Of a DNA stretch of 64,000 nucleotides, positions 48,601 to 61,227 are shown in pieces. How positions within the stretch are numbered: the stretch's first letter is position 1; each line of letters starts with the position of its first letter. The notes under the pieces were generated by a model. That model ran no database searches and was not told the origin of the DNA. It worked only from the letters and a program-made list of their open reading frames with translations. The position numbers and the translations under genes were made by a program. This DNA comes from Davidsoniella eucalypti (Eukaryota > Ascomycota > Sordariomycetes > Microascales > Ceratocystidaceae): assembly GCA_004009845.1 (NCBI GenBank), contig RMBW01000036.1, positions 124,001 to 188,000 on the forward strand. Reading direction: 5' to 3'.

Positions 48601-51600
48601 GGAGCCTCAAGGCGAAGAGAAGAGAAGACGAGGCGATATGCAAAATATAGAATATATTCATGCATCAAACCCACGAACCAACAAGCCCACACACACCAAT
48701 TCAGAAAGTCGTTTACTGCTTGCTATGTATGAGTCTAGGTTCTTCCGTTGTTTCGTCAGGCCAAAACGGTGGGTTACATTAAAAGTAGTACTAAATAGGT
48801 CCTTGTATTAAATAATGCTCTTATGCCAGGGTCTAATAGAATAGTTTGTGGTTGAAAACCAACGAAACATTTATTTGTTCCTGAACCCTCAGGCTTCATA
48901 CAATGCAGTAATAAAAAAGTGTAAACAAGCTAGTAGGTTAGTCAGTTTTGGAAGTTGCCAAATATACAGCACACGTTATATGTATACATGTACAACATCA
49001 ATTTTTCTTCTTGACTTATAAATTCAATATCGACACAAACAACACAAATATCTGCTCGCTCCGTTGGTCGGAAGGTAGAAGGGCCTCTATGGTGACATAA
49101 ATGCAATCAATTAGTTGTTTGAGAGAAAAGCTCGGCGACACGCTAAATTGCGTGCGCACGTCCATGTAATGTCTGTACGGACGCTATGGGATAAAACCCG
49201 AGCGAGATACCGTTAAAAGGCCATTTTTCTCTCTGTTTTCGTCACATCATGAATCTCGTACAATGAGCATATCAGATGTCTATCAAGCATACAGATATGT
49301 CAAGCCGACTTGAGAAGGAGATAGGGGTATCGGCGTCATCACATCAAAAGAAAGTATGGTTTCAGAGGTTCCCTCAATAATTAAAGCCACTGTCGGAACC
49401 ACAGAGTACCAGTAAGCAAAGTACCAAACATCGCCTAGTCTTTGTCCGTTGATTGGTTTATCACATTTTTGCGCCTTTCTCTCTTGCATGCCACCCCCAT
49501 CAATGAACCAGATTGAGCTCCTGAAAATAGATCTGGTAGCGCCGGAGAGTAACAAAAGTCAATATTTACAATTAGATGATATAAGGGCTAGTCCCATAAC
49601 ATGACAATAATGCCAATGTTCCGACAGACAAGCTGTAGGAAGGCGAAATGGGCAGAGGCTCGCCTGAGAAATCCGCTACCGAAACGACCCGAAAAGGGTC
49701 TTTGAGGGTAGTAATAGTTCTATCACCTAATGTTTAGCAGCTTTTGATCTTGATGGAGAATATACATGCAGGCAGAGTTTATTTTATGTAGCACTACAGC
49801 CAGTACTTTATCAGATATAAAACATAATGATTTGAGTGGGCGCACACTCTTTATACTGTTTGGGAATTACTCTACTCTGACTGTCCCCGTTCGAATGAGC
49901 GCAGTCGATCTTTGACATGCAACGTTCCGAGTCGTTCTCGAACGCCATCATAAAATCATTACGTGTCCGCCCCCACCAGATTCCAACAATGATATGTATA
50001 ACTAGAGGCACCTGTTTTGTTTCTGTTTGCTTTGCCGAGGACGAGAAGGCCAAGAGAGAGAAAAAAAAGGAAAAGAAGAAAAAAAATCGAAATGAGGACC
50101 AGGAACAGAAAGGCTGGCCTGGCATCGAGTTTGGTTGCTTTGACAAGGTCCCTTTCATTTCCAGCATCACATTATTTAGTTTGGAGCCGGGACGATCCCG
50201 TTCAATAGATGAGTGATATTGGCTTGAGAGTATGCATCTCAGAGAATAAGAAATAAAGCTAACATATTTGAATGACGATGGACGAACATTAGCCTTCGGA
50301 ACCAGTCTTTGACAGCTGTATAAAAGTAGTATTCAATAGTACTTTCGGATCAAGTCCTTAACCTGTTGTGAATGACAAGTCGAACCCCCCCTTACTCGGC
50401 GGCCTCGCGTGGTTCTTACTACTTTTTGTTGTGGTAATTTCATGGGCCCTTATAGTCGACGATCCCCGTCACTTATCTCGTCTTATGCCATCCCATAGTA
50501 GTTGAATGATGATGACAGCACATCCTAAGCAAGATAGTCAGCCTGGCCTCGTTGACCCAGGCTACCGGCAAGGACTAAACCAGGTCTACGGCCATTAGTG
50601 TAAGATTTGAACATCATGGAAGCAAGAAGCCTAACCTGCCTAGTAATCTGGGCCCCAAGTCACAAAGAAAAGGCCTAAATTTGATAGGTCTTTGGACCCA
50701 ATGACGGACATGACTTCGAGCACAGAGCAATTTTCTCATTATTGAGATTACAAGGTTGACCCGGAAATTCAAACAACTAAAGAGGTGCCCTTACCTTTCG
50801 TTGAGACCCCGGGTCTTGGGCTCTCTATTTGTTGAAATTGAAGTGAAGACGATATAGAGAGCATGGGAAATGCAATAGAGAAGGGATACGTCTCAGCCAA
50901 TTAGTAACTCGGTATGATGCCCTGGTATCAGCCATGAATTGTAAGTTGCAATTAACAACTACATCTAGATATCTGTATGATGAAGGGTAATTGATATAAT
51001 ACTCTCGAGATGAACTATATGTACTGGAAGAATATATAGAATGCGACTCCTTGATAGGGGCCTTTCTGGGACAAGGAAGTAAGATGCCAAAATATATGTA
51101 AATAAAGAAAGCACATGTATTCCCTTGAACATGCCAAGCATTGGCATCTTTGGCTGTAGGGAACGATTTTGTGATCTGTTCTGTATGCACATGTTCTTTT
51201 TATGAAGTCATACACGGGTGGGACTACTAGGAATGCTTCAGAAAGATAGCGCCCGGGCGCACAATATCATTGTAAATATGCTTTATTGCAACGCCAATCA
51301 TTACTTGTCTTTGTCACTTAGAGACTGTGCATATCACACTGTTTATTTACGACATGCACCTCCCAAAATATGTCGTCCGTCAATTTCTACTTTTGTTGTT
51401 CATCGTAAATGTTAAGGCAGAAAGGAACAAACCACTATTGAAATCTTAATAGCTGTATCTATTGAGATTTTTTTGTTTTTTTATGAATGTTTTCTTTTCG
51501 TCCGTGGTACCTAATTTGAGACGAAAGGGCAGAATGATACACTATTCGAAAGGCGACATAAGCCCCTGTCATGTGTTAGCCAGGGGTAGGAAAATAAGCA

Positions 51601-54600
51601 GGGAAAAAAAGAAATAACAAAAAGAAAGAAAAGAACGGCGAAGGAAGCACAAAAAGACGGACACATCATATTGGGCTTGACATGATGCGCTAATATACCG
51701 CTTACTTTAACAGCGGCGATGGCGACGGAACTAAAAAGCCAAAGGGGCTTTTCCAACTATAAAGAAAGAATAATGCACCAACGATCCTGCTTAATTTAGT
51801 GCACCAGGTTCTTATGTAAGTTTACTACTAACTAGAGCATTTTTCTCCAAAAACATGTATTACACAAAATCATCTCATTTGGTAGGCGGTGAAGGTGTGG
51901 CAATTGGAATCCTATGTGTATTTTGTTAAGTCAGTCTATGTACGTAATGCAGATGTGTTAACAAGGCTACTTTAAACGACATATTGTCTTGAAAGGGCAG
52001 TTCAGGCAAATAACAACCGCAGTATAGCCAGGGCCAATATGAGGCTCGAGTAGAGTGGCGGGACAAAGTGTAAAACAAAGGCAATTAGACTTTCTGGAAG
52101 AGAGTCATATATTGGAAATCCAGCAAGACATCAACTCCCCCCCCCACTCAAGCTCAAGGGCGCGCTGTGGCAAGGAGAAAGAAGAGGGGATATTGGTGTC
52201 TGTGTTGGATCTGGAATGTTGGTGATATGAGGCGCAAGTCTCTGACCGCCCTCAACAGGAACTTGCATGTCCAAATACAAAACAAACAAGTCAGCTTTTT
52301 CAGGTACTCGGCCATAGTAACAGAATGATTATATTGGGTCATCAGAACGTTGGGGAGGTCTTGAACGAGGTTGGCAGGCTTTGCTTTGGCATTGACCTGC
52401 CGCCGATTACGTTACTGCATCAATGTCTCTCCGGCCGATTCTTGGTGTCTGTTGTGTGGATACTACATGTGTTTATATATATGTATGTATGTCCCTTCCT
52501 GCATGTCGTATGCAGTCTGCGATTCTTCTGCATATATGCAACTCGGAGACGCGGCCTGGCAACTCTATTGCATTGAGTGTCGTCTTTTCTTGTCGCCTTG
52601 TTCGCCTTGCAACCTGCAGATCGAAGCAATAAGAAAGCGGATTTTCAATACCTGTAATACAACGCTGTGGCCCTGCAACAGCAATGGTAACGGGTAGTCT
52701 ATAGTCCACTTGACAAGAATACACAGACAGCGCAACGTCAGTTGTGCATACCGCTTCTTTAGCTTGTTCGTAGCCCAGCCCCGATCTTATGCACAATCTT
52801 GTGGTTTTCGTCATCTATGAGAGAGAATCAGGTGGCGGGGCGCAAGACGTCAAACTTAGTATAGTTGATGGGCTCCATAATGTATCGGTAGTATGGAAAT
52901 ACAGCCAAAAAGGTACAATGTTGCCATCAAGACTATATATACTATGAACGCCCATGCTAGGGTACGCCGTCAAGCATAACAACAAAACTAAAATGTTTTG
53001 TGAAGGATAAAATTCAGAGTATCGGAATTATGCGTATTATTCCCTGGCCTGATCCGATCACTAGTGCTAGAAGACTCAAAAGTCCAAGCACCCAAGTAAG
53101 CAAGTAAGCAAAGCATCAAAACAAGTCAAATCAAAGCCAGCCAGATTTCGTAGTGGAGGGCGAAAAGTAAGTGCATGCATAAGGGATTTACCGACTGCGA
53201 CAGACAAGTTATGGATATGTTCGGGAAAGCAAGCGTCATCCATGGTCATATGCGGGATCACAAGAGCCTTTGACTTGGACGGGCGAGGGATGCAAAGCCC
53301 GCAACGACAACATCAGCACAAGTGATCACTAGGCCGGCCACGAGGACAGAGAGATCAGAGATTTTCGTCCCCCTCCCCAGGAGGAATATGAGAGTAAATG
53401 GACTTGGAAGTGGTCATGGCCATCACCCATGAAGTCCACGGTTTTGCTGGAACAAAATGGCATAAGAGAAAACAAAAACATCTCATGTTCATGCACCGGA
53501 CTGGATGCGCAGCGCAGACTGTGGCGAAGATTGGTATTTCACGAGTTAAATCCCGGGTCTAGGTTTCCATTCGTGTTTCTGTTTCTGCACAGAGCAACGT
53601 CCTTTGCATCAGAAACAGACCAACTCTCTATGTCTAGAGGTACATGTACAGTGTGAGTTTGAGTGTGAGTGTGCTTAGTAGAGGCAATTGATATCATTGT
53701 AGGCTTGATACCAAGTCATCGTCTCACTTTGGCAGGACCTTGCAGCTGTAATTGCGCATTCCATTGCATTTGGTGGCGTGCTACGATGATATTGTGTTTG
53801 ATGTTGGAGAACAGGTCATCGGATAGGTGCTCTAGATTATGAAGACTCAATGGCACGTTCTTTACTGTCCTCTAGTTGATACTCTGGTTGACCCTCTAGT
53901 TGTGTACATACATGTACTATAAATGTACTCTACATCTATTTCGCCTCTTGGGACCAAAAGTCTATCAAAAATTAGCACTGAATTGGAGTACAATTGATAG
54001 AAGAAAAGATAGAAGAAAAGCAACTAGCAGGCAATCAAGAGACTAGTCTGGCAGAAGGACCCTCCTAAATATGCGCAGATTGCCACTTTTCTGGAACCAA
54101 AGCTTCCCCGGCTATCTAGCGAAATTGGTAGTTCAACCCCTGGCTCAGCACAACATCAGGGAAAAACAGAAGAAGAAAATAAATGTTTTTCTGGTGGACG
54201 GCTGTTGTGTAAGGGTTTAGGCCAACTGTGCGCTTGACCTTGATACAGCGATTACTTCGGCTGATGATGAAATATACAACAAGTAGATAGCGATAGTTAT
54301 TTCCAAAAATCGTCTTTTTATTTTTTATTTTTTTTTATTTTTTTTATCGTGGAAGGGTCTGGCTTTGGGAAATAAAATCCCTGTGGCAAAACATGTGATG
54401 TAAATATTCCGCTATCCACAGGCAATAAATACCAAAATACAATAAAGGCAACAGCGCGACTAATGGAAAGTTGCCGCCCGTAGAAGGTAGTTGCTTCTAT
54501 TGTGTGCCCCTTTGGTGCGCTGTATTGTCTCTGGTTGGCTGGAAAGGCCGAAAGGGTCCGGTAAAAATCCATAGTACGCGTCGCGATTTCCTTTATTTCG

Positions 54601-56761
54601 TTTTGTTTTCTATGTAATTACAATTACTTGTAGAAAACAAATGAAGTGTTGTGAAAATGTGGATAAAATCAAAGCTGTCTCTCTCTATATTTTCCTTCCA
54701 TCCCTTTGAACACAATCCTTATCCATCCATCTTCTCGTAGATCATCTCAATCTTGGTTTGTTGGACCATCACTGTCGTTAAAACAGCCTCGCGCACTCGC
54801 TTCAAGACATTCGCTATTTTTCTTCTGAGTCCGATTCCTCTACACATATAAATATTGTCCTGGCGGGTTTGATGATGAATCTCAGCTGAATTGTGCTTGG
54901 ATTGTGTTCAGATCGTTCGTTTGATTCTATCCCCGGACTCCGATGCTGTGGTTCGTGCTTTACATCCTGCTGATACTCTCTTTTACTGCCTTGCCTTGAC
55001 TGCATCTCATCATTCTCTAATTCTACCTCTACGGTAGCTCCAACTGGACTGGCCTTGTTTTGCTTGTTTTGTCTTCGCTTGTCTGCTCTGACCCCCTGCC
55101 AGGGTACATACCATATCCAACCCATACATCCCCTTTTAACCATTTGCCTCTATTCCTCCGTTGATTGTCGATCGGGGTCCTCCAAAAAAAAAAAAAAAAA
55201 AAAAAAAAAAGAAAACAAGAAAAGACAGCTACAAACAAATCAAACAAGAGACCCTCCATGAATGGTGCCGCACCACTGATTGATCGTGCTTTTCGACACC
55301 TAGCGGACTGAGCTTGAGCTATAGTATATAAGCGGCGAATATATGCATTATTGCCTGGTGTAATAGTCATGATAACTAGTGCCTAGTCCCTGGATATAGT
55401 TGTATGGGAGACCTCTTCGACTATTGCATATCGCTGCTTCATCTGCATCGTCCCGCCAAGCTTAGCTACTGCTACATGCTGCCCCAACCAAAGCGGCATC
55501 CCATCTTGCGCAAATACCAGACCATACATACTTGACCATATCACTGCCGTTACCACTAGAAGCGCTGAAGAAGCAGTGCTAGTAGCTCCCTGCTCGCTCT
55601 TCAGATCCTTTACTTTGCTCTACTATTCCCTGTCAGACCCCGGCAATTGTATATCAGACTGGCCTAGGATTTGCAAACAGTGTGCTGCTACAGAATTTCT
55701 CGCAAAACGCTAGTTACGCTTACACAACCCTCGACACTAATTACTCTCAACTTGAGCACTTCTGCTCGCTCACCCCCTTACCAACCCTACCCTACCTCGT
55801 ACCCATTCGTTATACTAGCTTGTCTGTTCTCCATTGATCTCAATCCCCAATCCCAAGTCCCAATCAAACCATTCCACATCCCTTCGAGACAGGACAAGCC
55901 AGAACAGAACAGGCACAGGTACGTACAGGCACTGCGTTGCTCCGTTGCGTTGCTACAGGTTCTGGATTTTAATGCTGCTTCACTGCTACTATACTTACAT
56001 CAGTACAGCTGCTATCTGCTGCTAATTGATACTTTCTTTCTCTGCCTCTGCGGGCTTCCTTCCACCTTGTCTGTATTAGTACTTCTGCGACCACTGTCAC
56101 TTACCTTTTCTCAACATCCCCTTAGCCTGTGGAATTTCACTCCTTTTCTCCAGAGGCCCTGCACCTGCACCTGCACCTGCCTGTGTTCCTTCATTCCTGA
56201 CCGTGCTTCTTTTCTTGCGTTTGCTTCTTTCTTTTGTTCACCTACTTTGGATTGTACTATTCGCTCTTTCTTCTCTTTTTGACTTCCGATTTCCCTTTTC
56301 TTACAACCATCTGCCAATTCCTCCCTCTCTCGGTCTTCACCTTCTTTCTGCTTGTTCGCTGTGCCTTTCTATCATTACTGCTACATACATGGCGAGCACC
56401 GAAGAGCCGTAGTCGATCATCTACAATATCCTCTCTGCAGGACTTGCCGACGCCTGAAGTCTTTTGTTCTATTTGTAAACTCGGCTTTCTGCTTGCCGAA
56501 AGATTCATCAACTACTCAAGTCTACTGGCACAAACAAATACCATCGACACAACCGATCATCCGACAGATATATACTCCACTACAACTCGCCAAATACAGC
56601 TCTATACCACCATTCTAGATCGCCTCTTGAATTGATCATCAGGAAGCATACTGTGCGATTGATTTGCTCGCCTGCTTTAGTTGGGCTACTTGTTTTCTCT
56701 CTTGTGGCTCCATTACTTCGGGGTCTTTAATATCTTTCTTTACCTCTATTTCATACGCATA
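45614..56761. other. 11-kb region without a supportable gene
   Basis: No frame in this span shows a domain, a spliced continuation or coding-like composition. The longest frames (45746-46096, 46951-47277 and 49811-50170 on minus; 55671-56282 on plus) look like chance or simple sequence. 45.6-54.6 kb is AT-rich mixed sequence. From about 55.4 kb to 56.76 kb it becomes C/T-rich, with short CCTGCA repeats at 56158-56180, and probably includes the promoter and long leader of the Ime2-like kinase. A 27-nt A run lies at 55184-55210. Non-coding RNAs or strongly decayed elements cannot be excluded. Confidence 0.5.
55184..55210. repeat. 27-nt poly(A) run
   Basis: An uninterrupted A run on the plus strand, followed by an A-rich stretch to about 55250. 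It could be the tail of an old retroposed copy on the plus strand or simple slippage. I found no recognisable element upstream. Confidence 0.6.
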
Positions 56762-59196
56762 ATGACGACCACTCCTGATCTGACCCACCGCGGGTCTGCA
56801 CATGCGCCAAACACGCTTGCGCTCGAAGACCGATTCGAAGTTCTGAAGGATATTGGCGATGGTAGCTTCGGTACTGTTGTGCTAGCTAGAGTGCGGACCG
56901 CTGGTGCTAATATTGCCCGTAGAGGCACTGTTGTAAGTTATATCGAGCGAGACCCGTTTTCATCTTCAAAATGGCGTGAACACAGATCTGCGCCTCTAGT
57001 GAGCCAAAACCAGCTAACATGTCTGAACTATAGGTTGCTATCAAAACGATGAAGAAGACATACGAATCGTTTACACCCTGTCTTGAACTGCGCGAAGTTC
57101 TTTTTCTCAAGACGCTTCCTGTACACAACCATCTCGTTCCCGCCCTTGACATCTTCCTTGACCCATTCAGCAAGAAACTTCACATTGCCATGGAATATAT
57201 GGAGGGTAATTTGTACCAGCTCATGAAGGCTCGTGACCACAAATACCTTGACAACTCTACGGTCAAGAGCATTCTATATCAGATCATGCTTGGTTTAGAG
57301 CATATCCATGCCCACAACTTTTTCCATCGCGACATCAAGCCTGAGAACATTCTGGTATCCACTTCCCATCATGATATGAGCTCATTGAGACGGTATTCAT
57401 CGCTCGTGACACCCCCTTCAAACCCTCCTGCATATGCTGTCAAGATTGCCGATTTCGGTCTGGCAAGAGAGACGCATTCTAAGCTGCCATACACCACTTA
57501 TGTCAGTACCCGTTGGTACCGTGCGCCTGAAGTGCTGCTTCGTGCGGGTGAATACTCGGCCCCAGTTGATATCTGGGCTGTGGGTGCCATGGCTGTTGAG
57601 ATCGCTACCTTGAAGCCCCTTTTCCCTGGCGGCAATGAGGTTGACCAGGTCTGGAGAGTTTGCGAGATCATGGGAAGCCCTGGAAACTGGTACAATAAGG
57701 CTGGTGTTCGTGTTGGCGGCGGAGAGTGGAAAGAAGGTATCCGTCTGGCTAGTAAGCTTGGCTTTTCGTTCCCCAAGATGGCTCCCCATGCCATGGACAC
57801 TATTCTGCAGGCTCCCCAGTGGCCTGTTTCTCTGAGCAACTTTGTTACTTGGTGTTTAATGTGGGATCCCAAGACTCGTCCTACATCAACCCAGGCTATT
57901 GCTCACGACTACTTCACCGACGCTGTTGATCCTCTGAGACCCAAGTCTTCGGCTTCTAGAATCCTTGGACGCAAACATTCCGACATCAGCCACCGTAGCT
58001 CGAAGGATGTCAGCGCTATCATATCCGCTAACGGCTCCAACCCTGCACTCTCTTCGAAGCCATCGTGGTTCCGAAAGTCTTTGATCGGCCGCTCAGAGAG
58101 CACCGTCGACAACAGTGTTTCATCACACAGTTCGCCAGCTAAGGAGGCTCCGAAACCATCGCCTGTCAGTGCCACTGCCGGTGCACCAGTCGGAAACGAC
58201 GGTAACAACGCAGCCGCCGCGGCTGCTAAGAAGGCTGCTAATGCCGCAAAGAGAGCAACATGGGCTAATGGCTCAACTGCTCCTATGCCAATTTTGCCAT
58301 CAGTCAAGCCGGCTTCTCCTGTTTCAGATGCTATCAATGCTCAGGCTAATAAGGAAAGCAAGAAGATTGCTCGCCAACTTTCTGTTAACTCTAGCACCAA
58401 CAACTACAACGATAAGACCACGGGTATGGCATCACCCCCAAGCGGCCAGAAGGAGAGCTTCTTTTCGCACCTTCGTAAGCGTGCGAGGCGACTATCGGGT
58501 CGTCATATGACGCCTGCCTCGCCAAGCTTCGACGATATCGAAGCGCAAGCTGCATGTGCGCCATGGAACGGCGTCAATGGAAACCCCAACCCCAACCGAG
58601 GCTCGATGACAGTCGATAGTATCCCCAAGAGTGAGACGTACGACAACATTGTCAAGCCTGCACAGAACACGACGCATGCGCCTCCCCCTCCGGCACACCA
58701 AAACACCTCGCAGCTCAAGCGCCACCACTCTCTTCCGAAGAGCCACCAACAACCAAGATCAGTTGAAAACCTTATCGGAGCTACGTCCAGAAACACGGGC
58801 TCTCTAGGTAGCCGGACGAACCGCAAATCTAAGATGATGGTTCCTGGAGGACGCCAGTACGATACACCCGACGAGGAAGATGAGCTTCTTGATGAAGCGC
58901 TGACCTCTACGCAAAACGTCATGCAACAGTTGGATAAAGAGAACATTACCGTTAACAAGCCGTTGAGACAGTCTGTCAGCACAATGGCCATTTCGAACCC
59001 CTACCCGACACCTTCACCCTCCGCCAGTGGAAACCTAGCTCTATTTGCTGACCAGCAAACACCACTCGCACCGAAGCCATTGGATGTCAAGAAGCCAACG
59101 GATAACCAGCTTAAGTGGCCCACGCCCCCTTACGAGGAAAGCGAATGGGCAGCCTCGGCCTCGGCCAGTATTTGGGCTGCTAGCAACCGATTCTAA
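56762..59196 (+). CDS. IME2: Ime2-like serine/threonine kinase (RCK family, MAK/ICK-related)
   Basis: Exons 56762-56932 and 57034-59196, phase 0, give 777 aa; the intron is 101 nt. Ime2-type kinases govern meiotic entry in yeast and light- and nutrient-controlled sexual development in filamentous fungi (ImeB in Aspergillus, Crk1 in Ustilago). The kinase domain spans about 24-355: G-loop GDGSFGTVV, VAIK with Lys61 formed across the splice, HRDIKPEN with Asp157, DFGLA with Asp197, and the activation-loop TxY in YTTYVSTRWYRAPE (Thr211, Tyr213). RCK kinases carry TxY like MAP kinases but are otherwise CDK-like. Between HRDIKPEN and DFG there is an insert of about 20 residues. The 400-residue C-terminal tail is Ser/Pro/Ala-rich, with basic patches (RKRARRLSGR) and is probably regulatory. 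The leader upstream is long and pyrimidine-rich with several short upstream ORFs, so translational control is possible. Confidence 0.9.
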
Positions 59197-61227
59197 ACAG
59201 CTACGAAATGGGAGGTGTATGTCCTTTGTTAGATTTTGAAGGCATATCTCCTACCTTTCTTTGTATCTATCCGTTTTACGTGTGCACATAAAGCAAGCGC
59301 TGTTTAGATGTTTCTTCGTTTTATTTTCCTCCTTTTTTTGTTTTGTTGATTTTGCAGGGTGGGCTTCTTGTGTTATCTCGCTCTTGTTTCTTATCACTTC
59401 TTCACTTCATCCGTTGATATTTTTTGCTTTATCACTCTTATATTGCTTCTGGGGATTTATTTCTATTGGGGAAAACGGCGTTTTAGGAATACTTTCTTTA
59501 TTTTCTACATTTCGATTTCATTTTGGTGGCGCTTTAGATGTTGACCTGAGTCCAAGTCATATATTCTTCTCCCGGAAAACATGTAGAAAAAACCTGGAAG
59601 GTTACTGTAGAAACTTACAGACCAAGGGTGCTTCCTATGTCGGAAGATCAATAATATCTTCGACTAGAAAAACAAAGGGCAATGCTTTTTTTCACTGAAT
59701 GTTCACATCACTCACATTGTATCTTCACGGTCTCCCTTATACTTCCATACTATTGTTGTACCGTTTATTTATCTTTGCTCTTCCTGTCACACTTACTGGC
59801 CATATATCTCACTCTTTTATCTGCCTTGTCTTTTATTTCATTTCTCATGTCTTGTTTTGCCTGTCCCTTGTTCTTTGCTTGCTATTTTATCTCTGAAAGC
59901 TGCAACTCTTCTATATACCTGCATCTCATCCTGATGAGCAACAAAACTGCCTCACTCTCGTCTAACATTTTTTTTTGTTTAATTAGTACCATTTTCTTTA
60001 CACTAAGTTGTTCTATTATCCTTTTTTGTTTGCTTCTCTACATTCATTGCGTCTAGCCTTTTTTTTTCTTCTTCATATATTTCTTCGATACCCGCCTTTG
60101 GAGTGCATTTGTTGTCTTTTTCGATATCCACTGGCACTTTCGAACATTCTTCTCTTCTCTATCTATTTGCCTTTGCGATTGTTTTCTACTTATTCTGTTT
60201 ATTTCATTTTCCATTTTTTGTCTTGCCTCCTCTCTAATGGATATCTCATATGTCTTCTATATTTTTCTTCTTATACTATCTATCTGTCCTTGTTTCTATA
60301 TTTTGCTGTAGACTCTACAATTGCCGTTGGAAATCTTCTTCGGCCTGACAAAACAAGTAGAGAGGACGCCTCGGTTTATTCGTTTCTTTTTGATACCTCT
60401 GACATAGACTGCCAGGGAATTTGCTCCCTTATCTCCACTGATAATTGACTTGTTTGAAAAATATGCATAATTATATATGTTCTAATAGCTGGTTCTTCAG
60501 GTGTATTCGAGATACAAAAGTAACTTTTGATATATCTGGAGGGCTGTCGAATGCAACAATCTGCAACTTGTGTCGCATGTAGAAAGTTTACTCGGTAGAC
60601 CAGCCATCCATTTAGAGAAGGCTAGGGGGTAGGTACTGAAATGCAAGGAAAAAGGCAGCAATATTTCTCACTTTTAGGCCTCTAAATAGCAGTAAGGTTA
60701 GGCTTAGCTCTGTCTATTGTTAAGATAACTTGATGTTCATTGTTAGCTTGTTACAGCCAAGCCTCTAAGGCAGGCAACTAAATATCTGATGGGCCTCTAT
60801 TGTCACCTAGAAATAGAAGCCCGTCAAGAACACAATGGCAAAGAAAACAGGCAGCTATATCTGCATGTATTTTTTAGCGTGATAGACGCCCGCCTAACCT
60901 TAGAGTTGCCTGTCATTTGGAGGGAAGATAATCCCAATCCTGGTGAAATCGGACGATTTTTGGCGTACTCTTTGTATACTCGTCATATTTCCTTTTTATC
61001 CTATAATTATACATCTAATGTACATACGTAGATAGCAAACAAAGCATAAAATACGTACGGGAACACAGAAAGCAGTCGCCGTTGTGACTTCTATGACGAC
61101 GTACACTTCAAGTTGTTCTTCTCAAATATATATTTGTTTGCCTCTTCTCTTTCTTTTCACATTTTAGTATCTTGCGTTGATAGATAAGCTAAAGAAAGAA
61201 GCTCTTCCCTCGTTTTTCCATGTCAAA
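59197..61227. other. Intergenic region IME2 / Hsp70-like pseudogene
   Basis: From 59.2 to 60.4 kb the sequence is strongly T-rich on the plus strand. The open frames there translate to Phe/Leu/Ser-rich strings and are not genes. 60.45-61.2 kb is mixed and without a recognisable feature. It probably includes the IME2 3' UTR. Confidence 0.55.

Noticed and set aside
55671..56282. A 203-aa frame upstream of the Ime2-like kinase
   Set aside because: Pyrimidine-rich sequence, Leu/Ser/Pro/Phe-rich translation with a simple Cys-Thr repeat from the CCTGCA run, and no domain. More likely leader sequence.
59261..60448. Several hydrophobic frames downstream of the Ime2-like kinase
   Set aside because: They come from a continuous T-rich stretch. 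The Phe/Leu/Ser strings only imitate membrane proteins.
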